DNA of 64,000 bases from Tetragonia tetragonoides (Eukaryota > Streptophyta > Magnoliopsida > Caryophyllales > Aizoaceae): positions 32,532,501 to 32,596,500 of the forward strand of contig CM076148.1 in the NCBI GenBank assembly GCA_038025085.1, written 5' to 3'. The notes below the pieces were generated by a model. The model was not told where the DNA came from and did no database searches. It worked only from the letters and a program-made list of their open reading frames with translations. Shown one piece after another: positions 12,240-23,817 of this stretch; the stretch's first letter is position 1; each line of letters starts with the position of its first letter. Both the position numbers and the translations under genes were made by a program.

Positions 12240-12640
12240 TGTTAGTAACTGAACAGCTCAATTATGCTTTTTACACATAAGGAGCCCCTTCTCAAGTGCG
12301 AGATATGATCTTGCAACCTGCCTCTTTGAAAAACCCATGAGCAAATCTCCTCTGTTGTTCCGGAGTATACCTCCCATGCTAGCCATACTGGATGGTTTCT
12401 TGTAAGCTGCATCCAAATTAAATTTACAAAGTCTTTTGTGCTTCCATTATCCATACAATATCAATGCTTAAATTTCTGAATGTTGGGAAAGGCCTGCACA
12501 CAATTGCAAGACATCCTTCCATGGTCTTAAGAAGGGGACAAGGTATCCTCCTAACAATCTCAAATTTCTCACGAATCATAAAACCTGCACACACACGAGT
12601 TACAGACCTCATAAATACCAATACCCAAATTTTGTAATAA
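12240..12640 (-). mobile_element. Decayed LINE linker region
   Basis: Short minus-strand readings such as STKDFVNLIWMQLTRNHPVW and LAWEVY resemble the segment between zf-RVT and RNase H of plant L1 elements. This would be the upstream part of the LINE at 11040-11975. The match is weak and interrupted. Confidence 0.35.
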
Positions 12641-13859
12641 GCACCAAATGACTAATCCAATTAAGAGATGCTAAAATTCAGCAAAGGCTTGTTAATTATG
12701 ACTTATATGAGACATAACTGGTACCCCTAAATACAAGCCACCATTGCTGAGATTTCGAGAGAGGAAAACACCTTAGACTGTTCCAGAACAACTGCAGACA
12801 CATTAGACCAATTGTTCATACTTCATAGTATTGAGTATCTTGTCAGTTCCAGGATCTTAGCTATAGATGAGTCTGCTGATACTGTTAATATGCTGTTAGC
12901 GGTAGAGGTTACCTTCTTTACTTTTACTCTTTCTTTGAGGAGAGGTAAGCTGTACTGTTAGGTGAGTATGCAGACATATACCTGCATCATAGCTCCCTGA
13001 TTCTTTTTTATGCCCCAATTGGAGAATAACAACTACTTCCTCCAAAAGAAGATTCAATAAGGCGACTGCAATAATAACCAAATCATAATAGAAATTTAGT
13101 AAAGAAAATCAAAGGAACAGAGAGAGAACCTTGATAACTGAGGAAGTAGACACAGCTGTCAAGTACCGAGATAGGAGATCTTGGCAACAACACCTCGTAG
13201 ACCAAACGCATTTTTTTAGAACATGCAATCTGTGAGTAGCTTTAGCTTATGCAAATAGAAATAACAATAAATATACATAGTATTACACTATTACTTATTG
13301 TAGTTAGCTTTGCTTTCCTCTTTGAGGACATCTTGTCTTCAGTTTTGTACTGTTACACTTCATTTATTAATAACAAAATTTCTTATCTAAAAGAAAACTA
13401 TAGAGTGGAGAAAGTCAATGCAAACTTGACATTCAAGATTATGCCACATACTTCACATGATAGGAAAAAAAAGGACCACAATGGAGGAAACCAACTGGTG
13501 CACTAAAGCTAAGATCAAGCCTACTTCTTCCCAAAATTAAACTAATTTTTAAGCATGAATAATTAAAATCTTAAAAGACGAAAAAACAATCAAAAAACCA
13601 TTTACATCAGTCAAAAGACGGAGAAACCAGAAAATCAAACGAAATGCAATTAATATCAAAGTCAGAAAACAAAACTGCAAAGCAATGCAATGGCCGACAC
13701 TTAATCATGTGCAATTGTTCAAAGTACAGCAAAGACCACCCTACAAAGATGCTACTACAGCTTCTACCAAGCATACTCCAAAAGCCCAAACCATCTGATC
13801 ATTTTATAAGACTGCACTACTAAGCAAGTGGCCCAGTCCACACACAACTCAGTAAGTAA
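12641..13859. other. No gene recognised; LINE tail at 13310-13400
   Basis: No credible gene. At about 13318-13395 the plus strand reads FEDILSSVLYCYTSFINNKI, the typical translated 3' tail of L1 elements in this window (compare 31049-31120 and 29562-29631), so a short 5'-truncated LINE insertion on the plus strand is likely there. Confidence 0.45.
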
Positions 13860-14502
13860 ACCCAAATATTCGAATATGCTAAAATCTTTCAGCTATTTCA
13901 TGCTTCAAGCTCAGCTATTTCACTTGAGAAGACAAGCCAATCCAAAATTCCATGTCGGATGGTGGAACAGCTTGTATGGGACAAGAAGATACGGGTTTCG
14001 CACAATGCTTATTTCCTCATTTCTTTTGCCTCAGAAATTTGGCAGCAGAGTTGCAGGGAAGCAATTTGGTCTACTGTACTAAAAGAACGGTTGGTAGCCC
14101 TCATCCCAAAAAATATTCAAACCCAACAAAGAAGAGTACCAACAAACAAGCTCAAAACCCATTAAAGTCTTGTGATGATACATTGTGCTCAAGAAGAGAT
14201 AAAAGTTGTTGATTGCAAGAAACTGTATCGACAATATTCTGCCCAATGCTACTCCAAAACACAACACCTACTGGCCTAAATGAAGCACCCAAGAACATAA
14301 TACTATGTTTCAAAGTTCTAAGAAAAACCAATTAATTGTGATAGAAACCATTAATATATACACATGATAAAATAACAAGCAAACAAGTTTGATTGTAGTA
14401 ACCCCACCCTCAAAACATATCTTTAACCTGCCATTACCATCTACCTAGCTAGATCAGAACTTAGTTCAACAAAAACTAGTACTACTCCTTTCTAGCAGCT
14501 AG
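13860..14502. repeat. Downstream flank of F-box copy 2, shared with other loci
   Basis: The interval 13998-14260 repeats 10258-10490, and 14330-14500 repeats the 3' flanks of F-box copies 1 and 3 (about 460-600 and 4920-5060). The order differs between loci, which suggests stepwise duplication with later deletions. Confidence 0.6.
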
Positions 14503-15785
14503 CTACACGATTGGTTCACCTCCAGGAATGGTAACAAGGCTTCCGTTAAATAACCAAATCTTGTTAAAAGAAACTCTGACGTTCTCATCACTTGAGCTTC
14601 CAAAGGTTTTATCTTTAATATCATACCAGAAAAGTCTGGACATTGAATAATCCCTGATCAAAATTTCACTAGTTAGTCTTGTAGCATATGGCAAAGGGGG
14701 AACGAAGGGAACCATCCGATTTTTAGACCAAGCAGCATCTGAATCAGAAATAAGCAACAACTTGAACCAAGACTCTTTAACCCCGTACTCCTTCATAACC
14801 CAAAAATCAATCATGGCGTGATTATCAAGTTTAGCGGATAGGCACAAACACCCATCAAGCACCCCTAAATGAACCAGGTGTTGACCACCCGGCATTTCTC
14901 TCCTGGAACTGGTTATCTTTTCCCAATTAGCAAGGTGGTCATCAGGCAATGGTACATCATTACCCCACCTTTCATTACATAAATCGAAACAACCAATACG
15001 AAGATTATACTCGGCTGATTTCCAGAACTTCCAATGGACTAAATGGTTGTCTATAAGGGCACCATAATCCTTCCAAACCATAGAGTCCAAACGATTACTT
15101 CGTTTACTAATGAATCTCCAGGAATTAGCCCTCAAGCTATAAACACAAACATCTCTGTGATCCTTATAGTTCTCACCATCGTCACAAGAATACTCAGACG
15201 TCTCAAGAATTTTATAATCATCATCGCCATCACCACCAAACCCGAAACTGTAATGCAAAAAATCAGGAATAGAACTCGAATAATAACTAGTGCTTTGATG
15301 GTTAGTACTGATTTTACGGTAAATTCGGGTAGAAGGATTCAACAAGATGAGGGTATGGGAGTGGATTAACAGGCAGAGCAAGCCATTGCAAGACCCAATT
15401 AAGGTAAAATAACGGGCATCCACATTGCAAGGATGGGGAATTTTGGTAAGTCGAATTCGGCAGAGTACAGATCATTTTCAATTTCTTTGGGGCTTGAATT
15501 TGGAGACTTGGATCCGGTGAATACCAGTAAGCGATTGGTGTTGGATAATGGAGAATTATGGAGATGAAGGTTGATGAAATTAGGGCTTGAAATTAGGGTT
15601 TTAAAGAATTTGGAAACGCATTTGAAACGAAGGAGTGATTTTGGGGGTAATCTTGAGAGTATTTCTGTGGAAATTATTTCATTTGGAAGAATTACACTTA
15701 TGGTTGTAACTTTAAGTTTCTGAGTCTTCTCTGTGTGGGGAAGACATGGTGTGGTGTTCTGGGTTTCCATTGGAACTCTCTGCAC
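14503..15785 (-). pseudogene. F-box protein, FBA type-1-like, copy 2, one frameshift
   Basis: The N-terminal half (15785 down to about 15440) has the F-box [20 protein letters not shown] and [20 protein letters not shown]. The second half (15423-14503, 306 codons) has IGSCNGLLCL, LLNPSTRIYRKIS, the FGFGGDGDDDYKI box, VYSLRANSWRFIS, LPDDHLANWEKI, VMKEYGVKESWFKLL and the C-terminal GGEPIV, so the FBA domain is complete. The two halves are in different frames; one missing base near 15435-15444 (inside GGGGAATTTT on the plus strand) accounts for it. No other lesion is seen, so this could be a recent pseudogene, a polymorphism or a base-calling error in a short homopolymer. If the frame were continuous the protein would be about 420 residues, normal for the family. 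Confidence 0.85.
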
Positions 15786-16498
15786 TTCTCAACTCTCTGC
15801 ATTTCTATCGGTTGAGGTCTGTGACTCCTAGAATTAGGATCAAATCATTCATTCAGCTCTTATTTATAGTTTTCTGTTTAATTCTGTTTTGTTTCGTTCA
15901 GTTAAGTTCCTGGTTGACCTAACCAGCTAAGAATTTTCCTTCATCCGGGCTTGACCGGGATCAGATTAATCTATTTGGATTGTGAACCAAAAAATGAAAA
16001 GTATGGACCTTGGATCGGAATAAAAATGGATTGGTCAAGGATATGAACTGCAAAATTCGTTGGATCGAATCAAACGGACCGACTTTACTCAGCAAAGTCA
16101 ATAAACACATTTTTTTCAACGTTTTTTAAAACTTGTTCAAACTCAATAAACTAAATACTTGTAATAATTTCCAAAAAAAATTGTCCAAGACCGGACCATG
16201 ATTCGCTTTACACAAAAAGTCGATCGTGGACTAGACTAAATGTCGAACGATCCAGATCGATCTAGACCAAACTGATGGGTCTATGGTCCGAACTATGAAG
16301 TAAACACATTAATCTAACCTTATTACCTACATAAATGTTTTTTTCAAAATAATTTCATAATTATATATGACGAAGATGTTAATACAAACTTAAGAACAGG
16401 GTCGAGTTTTAAATACTTAAATTTCAAATTGAAGAAAATTTATTTTGTTCATCTATTCCAAATAAGTCCGTTCACTTTAGTATTTTCTTGTGAAAAAA
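15786..16498. other. Intergenic, no gene recognised
   Basis: This is the upstream side of F-box copy 2 (its promoter would lie near 15790-15950) and then AT-rich spacer. Between about 15960 and 16300 there are repeated GGATCGA/GATCGA words without a recognisable element. Confidence 0.4.
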
Positions 16499-17031
16499 AT
16501 GGACCCCTATGTTAAACATAACTTATTTATTTATTTAAAAATAGGGAAATTAGGTAGTAGAAGGTGTAGGGACATATTTACTTTATTGACAAGAGGAATG
16601 AGATTTAATTAAAAAGAAAATTTAAGATGATGTTTTTTAACTTTTTGGGCTTATTTGTGTATAAAGTTTGTGGTCAAAATGCAAAATTTGGGAGAAAATG
16701 AAAAAAAAAAAAAAAAAAAAAAGGACCAACACATACAGTCATTTTAATAATGGAAAACACTAATTGTTAAGAGCTTTTATGTTTTAACCGGAAAAGCAAG
16801 TAATGTGTGTTGAATGTGGAAAATGATTTTTATCAGGTATTTTTATATAAAATCAAAATTAATGGGTGTTTTGATACAAATTATTAGACTTAATAAGTGG
16901 TACCCCCAAATTTTTTAGCCGCGAAGTGCACCTTTTTATAAGGTAGTTCATTCCTTACAAATAAAAAGATAATAATTTAATTTGATATGAGGTTGAGAAT
17001 GTTGATGCATTGTCTAAATAAGATTTTATTT

Positions 17032-17592
17032 ACCTTGTTAAAGAATCTATTATATCTTTACTTTCTTCCCCTTTTTTCTCTCTCTCCTTCTCCCAAAAAA
17101 ACCCTAGCTCCCTTTTGGTTCAGGGGCTGTCATTAGCAATTCATTGCTAATGGTAAGCCCCAATTCTTTTTGTTTCATTGTTTTGTTCTATTATCTAGTT
17201 TTATTATGTCGAATAATATCAGTCTCTCCATTTGTGAGGGTTAGTTTGTCTCATACGTTGGGTTCGGTTGTCTCTCGCTTTTTGAGAGTATTGTTAGTTT
17301 TTCGTTTTGTCGTTCGTATGGTGCTTTGGTGGATCTATTCTATCAAGAGGTGGTCTACTATGTCGGATCGAAGCATTCAAAGCTATAGCAGAGGCTTCCG
17401 CGAAAAGGCTGTAACATGGAAAACAACGATTAAATGGAAGCCGGTCAGAATTGTTGAATCTCTAGTGCTACATAGCATTTTCATTTGAATGTATTCTGAT
17501 GTTTTAGAACTATTTCTTATTGAATTCATCCGTTCTTGTAAGTGTCGTATGGCTTTCAATTAATGAAATTTATTTTCCCCTCAAAAAAAAAA
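17032..17592 (+). mobile_element. 561-bp L1-derived or SINE-like retroposon with A tail
   Basis: This segment is absent from the sister unit, where 19148-19165 runs straight through. It is bordered by AGATTTTATTT at 17021-17031 and again at 17594-17604, and ends in A12, so it inserted by target-primed reverse transcription. Its 5' part looks like a transcript leader (pyrimidine tract, then AAACCCTAGCTCCC), and its 3' part (TTAATGAAATTTATTTTCCC then A) like an L1 tail. A 114-codon ORF (17144-17488) has no family motif that I recognise; it may be a leftover of an internally deleted LINE. No tRNA-like A and B boxes are visible, so it is not an ordinary SINE. Confidence 0.8.
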
Positions 17593-17754
17593 AAGATTTT
17601 ATTTTCTTCAACTTAAATTCATTGATATTTATTGTTGAGTAGTATTCATACAGTTAAACTTTGTTGAGCTATGTTAATTTTGTTGTAGTTTAACCTTTAT
17701 TAATTAATAATACATTTAGTTTACTCTCCTACTCAAATTTCAACATTTTGAATA

Positions 17755-17960
17755 TTGATAGCTTTTACGTTAACCTTATCAGCATGCTGTGGAAGTGGAA
17801 AATATAATGGGCAACTCACTTTCTCGAAGAAGAACACCAACTTCACTGTTTGCAATAATCCAACTACATCATTTGTTTTGATTCCATACTTCCCAAATAG
17901 AAATCTAACCAATAATTCGCTGAAGAATTTAGAGGAGGATCCACACTACTTGTAAAAACC
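17755..17960 (+). pseudogene. GDSL esterase/lipase last-exon remnant (unit 1)
   Basis: The plus-strand reading LSACCGSGKYNGQLTF, then NFTVCNNPTTSFVLIPYFPN, follows the C-terminal layout of plant GDSL esterases/lipases: the ACCGSGxYNG box, a cysteine-containing C-x-NP segment and then the block that normally carries the catalytic Asp-x-x-His. Here that block reads IPYFPNRN, so the catalytic pair is lost. No upstream exon with the GDS motif is seen. The reading ends at a stop at 17953-17955. The family call rests on pattern memory only. Confidence 0.5.
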
Positions 17961-19308
17961 TCTCAAGCTTCGATGTTTGTAAGGAGGGGACTATGCATCA
18001 CCAACAATTCAGCCCAAAGAGCATTCACGTGAAAATGACTAATAAGGTATAAAACTATGCGTAAAGCATTATTAACTGAAACTTTTAAGTTGACTTCGAT
18101 CCTACGTACACAAAGATAGACACACATGTGAGAAATTTAACTAGCCCAATTATGCTACATACATGTTATGTTGAGTACAACAACTACAATTCAAAAAACA
18201 AAAAACAAGCACATTACTTTAGCTCCCTTATCAAATATCAACATATTAAATATTGATAACGAAAAGCAGGTCAGCATGCTGAGCAAATAGGTCATTGTTA
18301 CTACAAAATGGATCTATCCCAACACCTTAAGCGCATCACTTTCATAATTATTACTTTTTGAATTAAAAAAAGGGTGCACGTGTATCCCCGTGTGACACAC
18401 GAATTAGAATTATTATCAGTTTAACGTTTCATAAACTTAATTGCTACAATTACAACATCCTATGTTGTTCCTGTTGTTTGTTTGTTTTTTTCTTCTTTTA
18501 TTCTTATATCAGCTTTCTTTCTTTATATAAACGGATATTTTATGAGGTAAACCTCGAATTTTGCCAAAATGAATTGAATACCCACTTTTTGGAAAGATTG
18601 CACAGAATATCTATAAAGTTTGAGAAAATTCTTGTCACGTATAATGTAAAACATGGACCCTTATGTAAGACATAAATTCTTTCTTTATTTATTTAAAAAT
18701 AGGGAAATTAAATAGTAGGAGGTGTACGAACATTTATTTACTTTATTGACAAGAGGAATGAGTTTTAATTAAAAAGGGAATTTCACACGATGTTATTTAA
18801 CTTTTTGGGCTTATTTGTGTATAAAGTTTGTGGTCGAAATGCAATATTTGGGAGAAAATAAAGAAAAAAAGTTCCAACACATGCAGTCATTTCCATAATG
18901 GAAAACACTAATTGTTAAAAACTTTCATGTTTTAACCAGAAAAGCAAGTAATGCGTGTTGAATGTGAAAAATGATTTTTATCAGGTATTTTTATATAAAA
19001 TCAAAATTAATAGGTATTTTGATACAAATTATTAGACTTAATAAGTGGTAACCCAAATCTTTTTAGCCGCAAAGTGAACCTTTTTATAAGGTAGTTCATT
19101 CCTTACAAATAAAAAGATAATAATTTAATTTGATGCATTGTCTAGATAAGATTTTATTCTCTTCTACTTAAATTCATTGATATTTATTGTTGAGTAGTAT
19201 TCATACAGTTAAACTTTGTTGAGCTATGTTAATTTTTTTGTAGTTTAACCTTTATTAATTAATAATACATTAGTTTACTCTCCTACTCAAATTTCAACAT
19301 TTTGAATA

Positions 19309-19593
19309 TTGATAGGTTTTACGGAAAGCCTATCAGCATATTGTGAAAGTGGAAAATATAATGGGCAACTCACTTTCTCGAATAAGAACACCAACTTCAT
19401 TGTTTCCAATAATCCAACTACATCATATGTTTTGATTCCATACTTCCCAAATAGAAATCTAACCAATAATTCGCTGAAGAATTTTGGGGAACACGGCAAC
19501 ACCCACACTACTTGTAAAATCTCTCAAGCTTCGAAGTTTGTATGGAGGGGACTATGCATCACCAACAATTCAGCCCAAAGAGTATTCGTGTGA
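19309..19593 (+). pseudogene. GDSL esterase/lipase last-exon remnant (unit 2)
   Basis: This is the sister of the fragment at 17755-17960, open for 94 codons: SGKYNGQLTFSNKNTNFIVS and NNPTTSYVLIPYFPNRN. The ACC of the first box is changed to AYC, and the Cys before NNP is Ser. The catalytic Asp-x-x-His is absent in this copy too, so it was probably lost before the duplication. Confidence 0.45.
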
Positions 19594-19872
19594 AAATGAC
19601 GAATAAGGTATAAAACTATGCGTAAAGCATTTTTAACTAAAACTTTTAAGTTGACTTCGATCCTACGTACACAAACATAGACACACATGTGAGAAATTTA
19701 ACTAGCCCAATTATGCTACATACATGTTATGTTGACACAACTACAATTCAAAAAATAAAAAACAAGCATATTACTTTAGCCCTTATCAAATATATACTCT
19801 CAACATATTAAATATTGATAACGGAAAGCAAGTCAGCATGCTGAGGAAAACTACAAAATGGATCTATCCAAA

Positions 19873-22800
19873 CAGGGGCGGAATTAGGGGGGGCTGGTGT
19901 AGGCCATGGCCTCCCCTATGGCCCAAATTTTTTTGAGATAAAATCAAATAAAATAAAATAAATTTGCGGTAATCGAAGGCTAAGTACTGGAAGTGGCTTG
20001 GGCAGAACAAAAGTTAAACTTCCTACAAGACTAAAATGACGTAAGGATAAGTGATAAAAGTCCATCAATGCATCAAATCATTACCATGTGTCCATGTCCT
20101 ACTAGCCTACTACTTTCTATTTTAAATAATCTAAAAAACTAACAAATTAAAGACCTAGAATTCTAGAAGACTAGACCCTAGTTTCTCTTTCTATAATTCT
20201 TCATCTGCTTGCACAAAGGCCAAAGCCACGCACAAACTGACACATTAAAAAAGTAGAAGTACTGGTACAGTATTGTATACAGAAGCAATATCGCTACCGC
20301 AGTGCACGATTCTTAAAAGTGGTGCAATCTACTGTCCAGAATTACACCATTTACATCAGGTACTAAACATGACTTTAAAAACTTTTATGGTTATTGTAAT
20401 TATTGCCTTATTGTTTCGTGAACTGTGTAGTGTAATGTTAATTGTTAGATTTTAATCTTTAAATTGATTTGTGCTTGACTCTTAGTTTTTTTCCACATCA
20501 AGAATCTAGATACTGAGATACATACACTTAATTAAATTGATTATAACTCAGTAATTCTATGTTTCTTACATTGTATTGATTGCTATTTTATATCAACTGC
20601 CAAGTGCCAATAGTATAACTAAACTAAATAATTTTAGTTATGGTAATTAATATGATTTAAATTTTTTAGGTTATTGAAATATGAGTAAGAGGAAGACAAT
20701 TATGTCGTATTTTTCGAAAAAAGGTACTGAAGAAACAATTGTCAATGAGTATGGAGCTAGTGAACATAGTGGGAATCCTATTCCTGAAATACCAACTCAA
20801 GTTGGGGATGAGCAAACTGCAAATCCTGAAAGAGTTGGACCTAACCATGCCGATAACATGTTATTGGAACGTGACCCAGCTTTACGCAAGTCAATTGATA
20901 GTTATGCAGATTCTAAGGAAAAGGATAATATTAGGAGGGAGTATGCTAAACTTGGACCATATCAGTTTCACTTGTCCGAATATCCCGGTTCCGATCAGAG
21001 AAACATCCTCGTCGATGTCAATCACATTGGTTTAAATTGTTACATTGGTTAGAGTATTCACCCACTATAGATGTTGCCTATTGTTTTCCTTGCTTTCTTT
21101 TTGGGAAAAAACAGCTGGAAAGCATGGTTCAGAAGTTTTCGCAGTAAATGAATTTAGAAATTGGAAAAAGGTTAATGGAAAAGAATGTGCCTTCCTATCT
21201 CATATGGGAAAAGATGTAAATTCTGCTCACAGTTATGCTGCTCAATGTTTGGTGAATTTGATGAGCCAAAAGGTCATATTGTGCATGTGGTTGAAAAGAA
21301 AACTTCTGAGGAGATAGTAAAAAATCGATTGAGACTTAAAAACTTCAATAGATGTTGTAAGATGGCTCACATTTCAAAAATGTGCATTCAGAGGACATGA
21401 TGAAAGTGTGCACTCAAAAAACCAAGGAAACTTTCTTGAAATGTTAAAACTTTTAGCATCTTACAATAAGGAAGTACATGATGTTATCTTGGAAAATGCC
21501 CCAGAAAATGCTAAATACACTTCTCCTGCGATTCATAAAGAGATATTACATGTCTTTGCTTAGAATGTGCAATCTGTGATTCGTAAACAAATTGGTGATG
21601 CAAAATTCTCTATTCTTGTGGATGAATCTCGAGACATATCAAAAAGAGAACAAATGGCTATTGTAATCAGATTTGTCGATACAGATGGGATTTTACGAGA
21701 GCATTTTTTGGATCTTGTTCATGTTAAAGATACAATTTCGTTAACTCTTAAAGAGAGAATTTCTTCTGTATTAGCACATCACAACTTAAGCATTCAAAAT
21801 ATCAGAGGTCAGGGCTATGACGGAGCTAGTAATATGCGAGGGGAATGGAATGGATTACACGCATTGTTTATGAAGGATTGTCCTTATGCATATTATGTAC
21901 ATTGTCTAGCACATCAATTGCAATTGGCTCTTATTGCAGCTTCAAGAGAAGTGGTTGAAGTTCATGATTTTTTCAAAGATTTAATTTTCATTGTGAACAC
22001 TGTTAGTTCTTCTTCAAAGCGAAGTGACTGAGTTACAAGCTAGCCATGTAACTGAAATGGAGCATTTAATTGAAATGGAGGAGATTGAAACAGGAAGAGG
22101 GTTGAATCAAATTGGTACTTTGCAACGTCCTGGAGATACTAGGTGGAGTTCTCATTTCAAGTCAATTTGTAGTGTTTTATGGATGTTTGCTGCAACTCGC
22201 TCAGTTCTTGAGAAAATTTCTACTGATCGCAGAGCTTCATGGTCTCAGCACGCGGATGCAAATTCTGCCCTTAAAAAATTGTTGTCCTTGATTTTATTTT
22301 TATCTTACATCTGATGCAGGAAATCATGGGGATTACAGATGCACTCTGTCAAGCTCTCCAGAAATCTCAAGATATATTGAATGCTATGCACTTGGTTTCA
22401 GGCACAAAATTATTAGTACAGAAAATGAGAGATGATGGTTGGAAATCTCTTTCAGATAAGGTACTTTTATTTTGCAAGAAACACGATACTGAAGTTCCTA
22501 ATATGTCTATCCCTTATTCTGACATAATTCGATCTCGGCGTAACAAAGATGATCTCACCGTGGAGCAACACTATCGCAGAGATGTGATTTATATTGCCGT
22601 AGATCAACAACTACAGGAATTGAATAGTCGATTCAGTGAGCAAACAACAGAGCTACTTATCTTAAGTACTGCGTTGAATCCTATTGATGGTTATAAGAGT
22701 TTCAATGTAAAGAATATTTGTAGTCTTGCTGAAAAGTACTATCATGCAGATTTTTCTGAGCAAGAAAGAATTCATTTGAATTTCCAGCTTCAAAGTTTTC

Positions 22801-23344
22801 ATCTCGATGTTCAGAACCATCCAGATTTGAAGAATTTGAGCATTATTATTGATTTATGCCGAAGGTTGAGTGAAACAAGAAAATAAATTGTGTATTATTT
22901 GGTTGATAGGTTGATTCGCCTTGTTTTAACTCTTCCTGTTTCCACGGCAACAAATGAGCGAGCTTTTTCAGCAATGAAGATTGTCAAGACTAGTCTTCGT
23001 AATAGGATGGAGGATGAGTTTCTTTCTCATTATTTGATAGTCTACATAGAGAAAGAGATTGCCGAAACACTTTCACTAGACACGATAATAAAGGATTTTT
23101 ATTCTATGAAAGCATGGCGGGCTCAACTTATGTAATGAAGATGTCTTTGTGTGTGTGTGTTTTTTTTGTGTGTAAGGGAATAAGACAATATTAGACTTTG
23201 TCAACTTGTTTTAGACATACTTATATATTTATTCATTGATTTATGTTAGTTTTTATTTTTTTTATTAAAAATAAAATAATAATTAGATATTTTTGAGTTG
23301 TGATTTTCGGCTTCCCTCAAGATATTTTTCTGGTTCCGCCACTG
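19873..23344 (+). mobile_element. hAT transposon, 3472 bp, with 8-bp target duplication
   Basis: Terminal inverted repeats are CAGGGGCGGAATTAG at the left and the complement of CAGTGGCGGAACCAG at the right. The element is flanked by the 8-bp duplication TATCCAAA (19865-19872 and 23345-23352), the size made by hAT transposases. The sister unit has the uninterrupted site near 18313 (TATCCCAACACCTTAAGCGC). Inside lies a decayed transposase of the TTF/DUF4371/hAT_C type. With its ORF broken the element could move only if supplied with transposase in trans. Confidence 0.95.
20681..23135 (+). pseudogene. hAT transposase, ZMYM1-like type (TTF zinc finger + DUF4371 + hAT_C), broken
   Basis: Start at 20681 (MSKRKTIMSYFSKKG, the usual N-terminus of this family). 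The TTF-type zinc-finger region spans about 20930-21250: LGPYQFHLSEYPGSDQR, then in a second frame HWLEYSPTIDVAYCFPC, then KHGSEVFAVNEFRNWKK. The DUF4371/RNase H-like core is at 21567-22031 with FSILVDESRDISKREQMAIV, GQGYDGASNMRGEWNG and YVHCLAHQLQLAL. LQRPGDTRWSSHFKSI lies at 22112-22160. The C-terminal dimerisation segment is at 22890-23135: LPVSTATNERAFSAMKIVKT and SLRNRMEDEFLSHYLIVYIE. Lesions seen: frame changes near 21030, 21110, 22020 and 22310, and stops at about 21561 and 22884. The transposase cannot be made as one protein. Confidence 0.9.
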
Positions 23345-23535
23345 TATCCAAACACTTTAAGCGCATCACTTTCATAATTATTGCTTTTTGAATAAAAAAA
23401 GTGTATGTGTATCCCCGTGTGACACACGAATTAGAATTATCATAAGTTTAACGTTTCATAAACTTAATTGCTACAATAACAGCATCAGATGTTGCTCATG
23501 TTGTTTGTTTGTTTTGTTCTTCTTTTATTCTTATA

Positions 23536-23794
23536 TTTCCTCCGTCTCATAAAAACTCGAACCTTTGTTTTTTCACGGTCTCCAAAATAACACTTTGACC
23601 ATAAATAACTACAATTATATAAATATAAAAATTATAACAATACTATTTTTTGAAAGTACTTTTAAAAATGAATCTAACAAAAGTTTTTTCATAATGTGAA
23701 TCTTTATATATTTACATAAATTAATGGTCAAAGTTTGTAAAGTTTGACCTTCAAAAAACAAAGTTTCATGTTTTTTTTGAGAACGGGGGAATAC
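23536..23794. mobile_element. Stowaway-like MITE (Tc1/mariner), nested in unit 2
   Basis: The left end TTTCCTCCGTCTCATAAAAA pairs with the complement of the right end (TATTCCCCCGTTCTCAAAAA). The element is bordered by TA on both sides (23534-23535, 23795-23796) and is missing in unit 1 at about 18509. Subterminal parts such as TTTGACCTTCAAAAA and CACTTTGACCATAAATA match the MITE at 33075-33335, so the two are one family. Non-coding. Confidence 0.85.
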
Positions 23795-23817
23795 TAGCTT
23801 TCTTTCTTTATCTACAC

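Larger units (their letters stand above)
16499..18651. repeat. Tandem duplication, unit 1
   Basis: From ATGGACCC at about 16499 to TATAATGT at about 18651 this unit matches 18654-23933 in the same order and orientation. Unit 1 has one extra piece (17032-17592). Unit 2 has two extra pieces (19873-23344 plus one 8-bp target copy, and 23536-23794 plus TA). Without these insertions the units are about 1.59 and 1.54 kb. The shared part contains a degenerate GDSL-like exon and ends with half of a foldback sequence. Confidence 0.9.

Noticed and set aside
19287..19508. Minus-strand ORF opposite the GDSL-like relic
   Set aside because: It is a shadow; the plus-strand reading has the blocks shared with unit 1.
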